From assembly GCA_003427395.1 (NCBI GenBank), contig BFEA01000167.1, positions 2,270,118 to 2,312,890 on the forward strand: 42,773 bases of DNA, in the 5' to 3' direction. Shown piece by piece: positions 37,074-42,773 of the stretch. This stretch comes from Chara braunii. Its lineage: Eukaryota; Streptophyta; Charophyceae; Charales; Characeae. Under the pieces are notes generated by a model, which was not told where the DNA came from, did no database searches, and saw only the letters and a list, made by a program, of their open reading frames with translations. Position numbers and translations under genes: made by a program. How positions within the stretch are numbered: position 1 is the stretch's first letter; every line of letters begins with the position of its first letter.

Positions 37074-38021
37074 CTACTCGTCCCAGTCATCCTGACTTGG
37101 CTTAATATAATGCCGAAGTAGGTGCTGTACTACCCGGTTCATCTGTTCTGCCTTACCATTTGACTCAGGGTGATTCCCTGAAGTCATTTGGAGCTTAGTT
37201 CCCATTTGTTCATCAGTTGCCTGCCACAGTTCATTGGTAAACCTTACATCCCTATCACTCACTATTGATGTGGGCAGTCCAAAATCCCTTACCCAGTGAT
37301 CCAGAAACATTTTGATGACATAGTCAGTTTTCGCAATTTCTGGCATAGCGATTAGTCTTGCATATTTAGTAAAGCGGTCCATTATCACGAAGATATGCCT
37401 CTTTCTAGACTTACTGGTCACAAGAGTATCCATGAAGTCCATGGACACACTTTGACCAGGACCTTCAGGAATCGGCAAGGGCTTGATGAGCCCAAGCGGA
37501 GCCTGAGTCCTAGGTTTGTCCCTTTGACAGACCTGGCAAGTTTCAACATACCTTTTCGTATCTTGCATCATAGTGGGCCACCAAAATCTCTGCACTAGGT
37601 TAGCTGAGCTCTTTTTATATCCAAAATGACCAGTTGCGTCATGACACTCGCCTAAAAATAAACTACGTAAAGACTCACTAGACGGGACACACAGTCTTTT
37701 ATTCCCTGCCTTCTCAAGGAACAGCAAGCCATCCACCATCGTAAATTCATCCAAAGTCTTCTTGTCCTTAGCTTGGAATCTACGGATGATTTCTGACATG
37801 ACTGGGTCTCCTTGATAGGCTTCCACCAGCGATCGAGTGAGTTCGTCAGATATGCCAAACTCAGTGACTAGCGTGCCCAGATAATCTGCCCTTCTTGATA
37901 GCGCATCAACCACCTTGTTGTACGTACCCTTGATAGGATCAAGTTGATAGTCATACATGTCTATCACTTGAATCCATCTCTTGAGTGCGTCTGACAACAC
38001 AGGCTGTGTCTTAATCCGCAC
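37074..38021 (-). pseudogene. Copy 2 integrase and RNase H end
   Basis: 315 open codons from KTQPVLSDALKRWIQVIDMYDYQLDPIKG and NKVVDALSR (RNase H end; the ADALSR Ala is Val) through the zinc finger (HDATGHFGYKKSSANLVQRFWWP, CQVCQRDKPR). The integrase core follows: GPGQSVSMDFMDTL, IMDRFTKYARLIAM, GLPTSIVSDRDVRF, NHPESNGKAEQMNR. The D-D-E residues are present. It ends at a TAG at ~37073. The upstream frameshift near 38015 separates it from the first half of RNase H. Its zinc finger keeps H-H-C-C, with the fuller HFGY motif that copy 1 has as YFGY. Confidence 0.93.
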
Positions 38022-38268
38022 AAAGTCTCATGGTCAGACCTCACATAGAAGAATCTTCCTAGGAGGTAGTGTCTCCAATGGACTAACGCTCTGTATAGGG
38101 CGTAGAGCTCTCTCTCATACGTGGACTTAGCTAATTTTTGAGATAGCATCGTTTTGCTCATAACTCAACTTGGGCCCTTCCTATTGCGCAAGGACCGCGC
38201 CTATGCCATATTGGCTGGCGTCTGTAGTCACAACAAACGCCTTGTCAGGATCAGGAAGTTTGAGAACT
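37990..38268 (-). pseudogene. Copy 2 RNase H first half, with deletions
   Basis: Reads HYEVLKLPDPDKAFVVTTDASQYGIGAVLAQ, then a TAG where copy 1 has AAG. A short deletion removes the PIEYMSKK region. In another frame LAKSTYERELYALYRALVHW and RFFYVRSDHETL follow. TTDAS here is the canonical RNase H motif, showing that the RDAN of copy 1 is the derived state. Catalytic Asp and Glu residues are all present but spread over three frames. Confidence 0.85.
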
Positions 38269-39150
38269 TCATAGTGTGTTAGAGCATACTTCAATTTCTT
38301 GAAGCTTGCCTCCAAGTCGAGTTAGATTTGTTAATGGGGAAGCTATAGTACTACAATTTTTCACTAACGGACGATAATAGCCTGTCATCCCTAAAAACGA
38401 TCTGACCTCAGTAACAGTCTGAGGTCTAGGCCAGTCACGTATGCTGGCCACCTTTGCATCTTCTGGCCTCAATCCATCTGCTGAAATTTCATGACCCAAG
38501 TACAGGATCTTGGTGCGACCAAACTCGCATTTATCCAAGTTCACCTTGTACTGGTGCTGTCTTAGGAGACCTAGCACTGTTTTCAAGTGCTCAGCGTGCT
38601 CCTCTACGGTCCTACTAAAGATGAGAATATCATCGAGGTACACGACGATAAACTTGTCCAAGTAGTCATGAAAAATCCTGCTCATCGCGTGATGGAACGT
38701 ACCAGGCGCATTGCATAGGCCAAACGGCATCACCACAAACTCGTACAGACCGTACCTGGTCTGAAATGCGGTTTTGTGCTGATCCTCAGGTCGAACGACA
38801 ATTTGATGGTATCCGGACTTCAAATCCATCTTTGTGAAGTACCGACATCCCTGCACTATATCCAAGAGGCCGTCAATGCGGGGTAGGGGCTCCGCGTTCT
38901 TAACAGTGATGGCATTGAGGCCCCTATAGTCAATGCACATCCTTAATGGACCTCCCTTCTTTGGGACAAATAACANTGGCGCACCGTAAGGGGAGGTACT
39001 AGGCCGTATCCATCCCTTCTCTGTGAGCTCCTTGAGCTGGCGGCGAAGCTCATCTAACTCCGCAGGAGACATCCTATAGATTCATCCTCTAGGCACCTTA
39101 CTACCTAGGACAATCTCTATTGTATGTACAACCTCCCTTTCCACCACGCC
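38269..39150 (-). pseudogene. Copy 2 reverse transcriptase
   Basis: 267 open codons from 39072 to 38269 with [88 protein letters not shown] (YLDD codons 38629-38640) and [25 protein letters not shown] to [14 protein letters not shown]. The frame needs no shift where copy 1 has one. Just upstream is a TGA at 39082-39084 (CGA in copy 1). A ~30-base deletion after DLTRL removes the WEWTEECE segment and ends the frame. One N at 38976 falls in the YGAPxLF codon. All RT catalytic residues are intact. Confidence 0.95.
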
Positions 39151-39159
39151 TGTGGGCTC

Positions 39160-39962
39160 CTAAAAAAGGTATGAATATTTTGCGACGACTCTTTCTATCT
39201 CTGGGGGTGTTTTAACGGCCTCCCCTTTCTCAGAGACAAAGACTAGATACATGCCCTCCTCTCGATTCTGCTTAAAGTAGTTATAGAAGGATGAAGCGCA
39301 CATACACCCGTAGTTCTCTATTAGACTGCTAGCTTTATACTTTTGCAATCTAACAGTTTTACCATTGGGCAATTTGTGGATCAACACCTTTCTATCCTAG
39401 TCAAACTGAGGTTGCGAGACTTCGAGGTAGTACATGCCTAGTAGCATATCGAATGGCAGTTCGTCGCTCACCAGGAAAGAGATTTTATGGATCACTTCCC
39501 CTCCTCCATAGGAGAAGGTGCAGGCTACATCCTTGACATAGTCCTTTACAACCATTTGGTGCTTGTTGGCTAGCGTAGAAGCTACAGTTCTGCTAAGCCG
39601 CTACACTTGGTCCCCTACGCGCAGTCTATCCACACAAGCGCGACTGGTGAAATTTCATGTAGAGCCTATGTCTGCGGAGGCGCCAACCTTGCGGCCACCT
39701 ACATCTACTTCTACCACGAAATGTTCACCCTTTGGACCTCTACTGATCATCGCCCAAGGGTCCCTGGGGTCCTTCCCTGACCACTCAGTCTCTAACTCTT
39801 CTAGGGCCTCAGACACATCTCTCGAACAGAGCGTCGGTGGGTCTGAATGTGTCTGCGGGGCGATGTATGGGTCACTAGCCTTGGCCAACGCCTGAAGTGG
39901 GGAAGGCAACGTTACCACTTCACCGCGAGTAAGAACGGCTAACAGTCCTACTGGCCCGAGGT
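39160..39962 (-). pseudogene. Copy 2 protease and linker
   Basis: The -1 frame relative to gag is open from 40158 to the TGA at 39655-39657 and encodes HLGPVGLLAVLTRGEVV, EALEELETEWSGKDPRDPW, then KGEHFVVEVDVGGRKVGASADIGST. The TGA replaces the CGA of copy 1. Further in-frame stops are TAG 39601-39603 (CAG in copy 1), TAG 39397-39399 (TGG) and TAG 39160-39162 (also TAG in copy 1). The region encodes VSDELPFDMLLGMYYLEV, the hydrophobic protease end that copy 1 has lost. D-I-G-S-T in both copies indicates that Ile rather than Ser/Thr follows the catalytic Asp in this family. Confidence 0.85.
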
Positions 39963-39969
39963 GTTTCCC
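39928..39969 (-). promoter_or_regulatory. Predicted -1 frameshift signal, copy 2
   Basis: On the minus strand G GGA AAC (complement of 39963-39969) is in the gag frame 12 bases before the gag TAG (39948-39950). A stem follows: AGTAGGA pairs with TCTTACT, with one altered pair further in compared with copy 1. Pol is open in the -1 frame across the site, and gag and pol frames overlap by ~210 bases (40158-39948). The frame relation and heptamer are the same as in copy 1. Confidence 0.75.
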
Positions 39970-41881
39970 TGTGAGCTGCTCGCAGAAGCACTCCCAGGGT
40001 TCGAAGATAAACCCACCACCGTTGGTGAGGCTACCTTCGTGGTGACCTTCTTGCCGCGACAAGTCCTGGACGTGTGGCCATAGTTGCCACAGTTCATGCA
40101 TGTGCCCCTGGCAACTCGGTCCCTCCACACCTCGTAATCCAAACCAAGCTTCACCCATGCTGGTGTCCCTTGGTCTCCCTGACCCGTGGGCCGTCCTACC
40201 TTCTTCTTCCCGGTCCCCCTAGCCTTTTCCTTGATGGGCGCCACGACTCCCCCATCCGAAGTCTCGCTGGCCACATCCTTTTCTGTCAACTCCCCAAGGT
40301 CTGGGAATTCGTCAATCTCCGTCGTTTGACCATCATGGTCAACGAACATTAACTGACCCTTCTTCTTCCAGTCTTGGGGCAGTCTCTTCCTACCATCATG
40401 AGATACCTTATGAGCAGACCCCAACTTTACCTCTATGTCCAGAGCTTTCTTACTAAAAGAAGCGAAGGTGTGTTGTTCGACATAGGCCTCGTCAACCAGC
40501 TTGGTCCTTACCTCTGCAGGTAGGCACCTTAGGTAATCCGTCAGGAGAACCTGCTGGTCAAAAGGCACACCCGGTACCACGAGAAGGCGTTCTACGGTGT
40601 CTGTAAGCTCTCTCACATCCTTGAACTTGCGGGAACAAAGGTATTTGATAGCATCGGTGGCCTTTTGAGCCCCTTGCGGGTCATGCCACCTGCTGTAGAC
40701 TGACCGTACGAACTGCTTCAATGTCTGAGTCTGTGACCAGGCATCGAAATCCTGACCGTAGCCCTGTTGCTGCACTAGACTATTCAACCAGCGAGCTGCT
40801 GACCCTTCTAGAAAAGAGGCAGCCACAACTACTTCTTGCTCTGGCCTTGTGAGCTTGTGCCTCACATAAGTAGGCACAGTCCTCACCCAGGTGTCCAAGT
40901 CCTCCTCCTTCTTTCTATCTCCAGAGAAAGGTTTGGGACTCATCAGAGGTATCTTGGGCATCCACTGCATAGGCTGCATGGGCCCAGGGGCTTGCTGGAG
41001 CGGCTGCATTGCCACTGAAACAGGCTGCTGCACACTAACCTGGGCCTGGATTGACAGTGGGACTGTAGTTACCACTGTCGTGGATGGTACGGCTGAGACT
41101 CTTTGAACCGGACCACTAGTTGCTGCTAAACCACCTGGAGGGGGCACGCCAAACATAGGAGAGAAGGTTTGCCCTGTGTGTGGCAGCATCGATGATGGAC
41201 CCGCACCCACAGGGGGAACTACAGCAAACTGTGGCTGCCTCGCTGTTGTGCGAGGAGCCCGAAGTTCAGCCAGGATTTGTTTCTGGCCTGCCACCAAATC
41301 AGCCAGCAATTCCTGCTGTACGTTTTGCGCTTCAACCACCGAAAGTAAAGCATTACGCAACGCACGACCAACAGGGTCTAAAGCTGCCTCATCTAGTGCT
41401 TCCAGTCTGCCTAACTCCTGCATTCTACTCCCTAGTCTAGCCTTCCTAAGTATGGCTTTTCTTCTCCTCTCTGCTGCATCGTTCAACTACCGTTGTAGCT
41501 CATCCTGAAGTTCTTCTGCTTGCCGGATTTCTAAATCCTCCGGCGTGAGTTGAGTTTGCTGGCTGACTCGCATGGCAGCAATCTGACTAGTGGAAACCTG
41601 AGAACCACTCTGACTGACTCCTGACGAAGAGGACTGTGTAGAGACTTGCGACATGGCTGAGGTAGCCATGGTTGCGCCGGTACTAGTTGAGACTCTAGTC
41701 TGGGCACTATCCTCAACTGCCCTCGCTCTCCCGCTGCCCTCTCTCTAGCCTCTCTCCGCAATCTTCTCTCGTCTCCTGGACCTAACTCCAAGAATGTCAA
41801 GGGTCGACTACGAGCAGTCCCGCGAGTTGTCCTATGGTCGTCCACTAGCAACTCCTCCTCACTAGTGCTTGCATCACTCAT
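39948..41881 (-). pseudogene. Copy 2 gag, nearly intact
   Basis: The ATG at 41879-41881 starts MSDASTSEEELLVDDHRTTRG, then SRPLTFLELGPGDERRLRREARE. A frame change near 41740 is followed by MATSAMSQVSTQSSSSGVSQ and LTPEDLEIRQAEELQDELQR, a TAG at 41487-41489 (CAA in copy 1), and then 512 open codons. These contain a basic helical segment, a Gln/Pro-rich linker (QQPVSVAMQPLQQAPGPMQ), a Retrotrans_gag capsid (TWVRTVPTYVRHKL, ASFLEGSAARWLN, YSRWHDPQGAQKATDAI, LPAEVRTKLVDEAYVEQHTF), DWKKKGQLMFVDHDGQ, and the CCHC knuckle CMNCGNYGHTSRTC (~463-476). It ends NTSGQ. It lacks the nested element of copy 1 and so shows the empty site. Confidence 0.93.
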
Positions 41882-42585
41882 GAGCTACAGTGTGTGTGAT
41901 CTAAAACTAGAATCCACACTGAATCCTACCTTAGCCTGACACACAACCGATTATGAACTACAACTAATTTCGGTCGGATGGAACAGAAACAATTAGGTGA
42001 TATATTAACAACTAATATCAGGTCCTACAGGATATATTAATTCTATTTTTAGATAACCCTAGAACAGATTACACTACAGCTACAAGATCTATTAATTATA
42101 TTTTTAGATTACCCTGGAACAGATTACACTACAACAAAGATCTAATATGTCTGTAGCTGTCTGTCAGTTGTTAGCTAACTCTGTCACAACTAGATAATCA
42201 AAATAAAAATAACATCTCTTGTTGGAGATGTATACTGGATGGCAGATTGATAATTACTTGCCACTGTGAACAGTTACCGGAATCCCCCCTCCCCCTATAT
42301 CCTTCTTGATTGGTCACTTTGTGTCAACGTTCCTGAGCATCTGGTTGAGCAGTGTGTCTGAAGGTGTGCAATCCGGCCCACCCCTGTGCCCCAAGTCATT
42401 GCCGAACAAGCCAGCCAGTCCACTCTTATTCGTACGGAACGAGCCTTACACCCGGTTAATCTGGCTGATCAAGAGGAATTTTAGGAGAGCCCCCATCTCC
42501 TCAGGAATTATTTAACATCGCAGTCAGGACAACGATCACAGCCAGATTCAATTTAGTCCCCAACCAAAAATGTTTATAGAAATCA
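41882..42585 (-). other. Copy 2 leader, 5'-truncated
   Basis: Homologous to ~27440-28047 of copy 1, for example around GGTGTGCAATCCGGCCCA, CTCAGGAATTATTTAA and CGATCACAGCCAGA. It contains a tandem duplication of ~75 bases (42035-42145: ATTACACTACAGCTACAAGATC / ATTACACTACAACAAAGATC with AATTxTATTTTTAGAT). Homology fades between 42572 and 42590. No frame is supported. Confidence 0.75.
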
Positions 42586-42691
42586 AGGGCGGAGCGATCC
42601 TATCTATGGTTGATTGGGTGGTAGCGTAGTAGGTAGGGTTAGAATGGGAAGGTTTGCACGGGTAGATTGATGATGTTGATGCTGATGCTGA

Positions 42692-42732
<41 letters not shown>

Positions 42733-42773
42733 ATTATTGGTGATGATGGGGGGGGGAAGAGTTGGGGAAGTTG
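42586..42773. repeat. Flanking DNA with GAT/GCT trinucleotide repeat
   Basis: 42666-42736 is a compound repeat of TGATGT, GCTGAT, GCT (about seven units) and GAT units, followed by a G-run. Sequence before it (42590-42665) is not recognised and does not match the leader of copy 1. Confidence 0.85.

Larger units (their letters stand above)
35270..42585 (-). mobile_element. Family A copy 2, tail-to-tail and 5'-truncated
   Basis: Reverse-strand element with 3' LTR (35270-36289), polypurine tract, integrase tail, integrase, RNase H, RT, protease, gag and leader. It is homologous to copy 1 along its whole length. Homology ends at about 42572-42590, equivalent to ~27440 in copy 1, so PBS, first part of the leader and 5' LTR are missing before the window end. 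Gag is nearly intact here (512 open codons). Pol has at least eight stops and several indels. Confidence 0.93.

Overview
The window is a piece of a repeat-rich eukaryotic nuclear genome, most likely a plant or streptophyte alga. The reasons are chromodomain Ty3/gypsy elements, a primer-binding site matching plant initiator-Met tRNA, an L1-type LINE with an RVT zinc finger, telobox-like AAACCC motifs, and nonsense changes in CG and CHG contexts. It is draft sequence, with a 490-base N gap (25149-25638) and single Ns at 29922, 35508 and 38976. I see no intact single-copy host gene. Everything recognisable is transposon-derived and almost all of it is broken.

Layout. 1-4.2 kb: intergenic DNA with microsatellites, a tRNA-like remnant, a 28-bp minisatellite, a 426-bp foldback element and a ~195-bp triplication carrying AGGGCATACT-type ends. 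4.5-5.4 kb: relic of a retrotransposon gag/protease. 6.5-11.2 kb: a plus-strand LINE (ORF1-like cysteine region, AP endonuclease, reverse transcriptase, zf-RVT) with internal deletions in endonuclease and RT and, inside its C-terminal part, an AT-rich segment resembling a group II intron maturase. 11.2-18.8 kb: minisatellites (30, 53 and 64 bp), a TTA-flanked MITE, a 113-bp hairpin, a 500-bp TCCC-rich tract and a solo-LTR-like element. 18.8-24.4 kb: a minus-strand chromovirus whose protease, RT and integrase active sites all carry disabling substitutions. 24.4-26.0 kb: GC-rich inverted segments, a GT/GA microsatellite, a dispersed repeat, the N gap and AT-rich DNA.

26.0-42.6 kb: two copies of one chromovirus-like Ty3/gypsy family (called family A here) lie tail to tail around a ~283-bp AT-rich spacer, forming an inverted repeat with arms of 7-9 kb. 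The plus copy has both LTRs, PBS and polypurine tract, plus a nested solo LTR with a CCCCC target duplication in gag. The minus copy lacks its 5' LTR. Comparing the two copies identifies stop codons and indels and exposes a shared gag/pol arrangement: pol is in the -1 frame, with a canonical GGGAAAC slippery heptamer just before the gag stop and a hairpin after it.

In a working element, Gag forms the particle, the -1 shift yields Pol, protease cuts it, RT-RNase H copies the RNA from the tRNA and polypurine primers, and integrase with its C-terminal chromodomain-like tail inserts the DNA. The strongest points for follow-up are the predicted frameshift signal, the maturase-like segment in the LINE, the TTA-flanked MITE family, the solo-LTR family with an empty-site comparison, and an exon-like antisense segment in all three family A LTRs.
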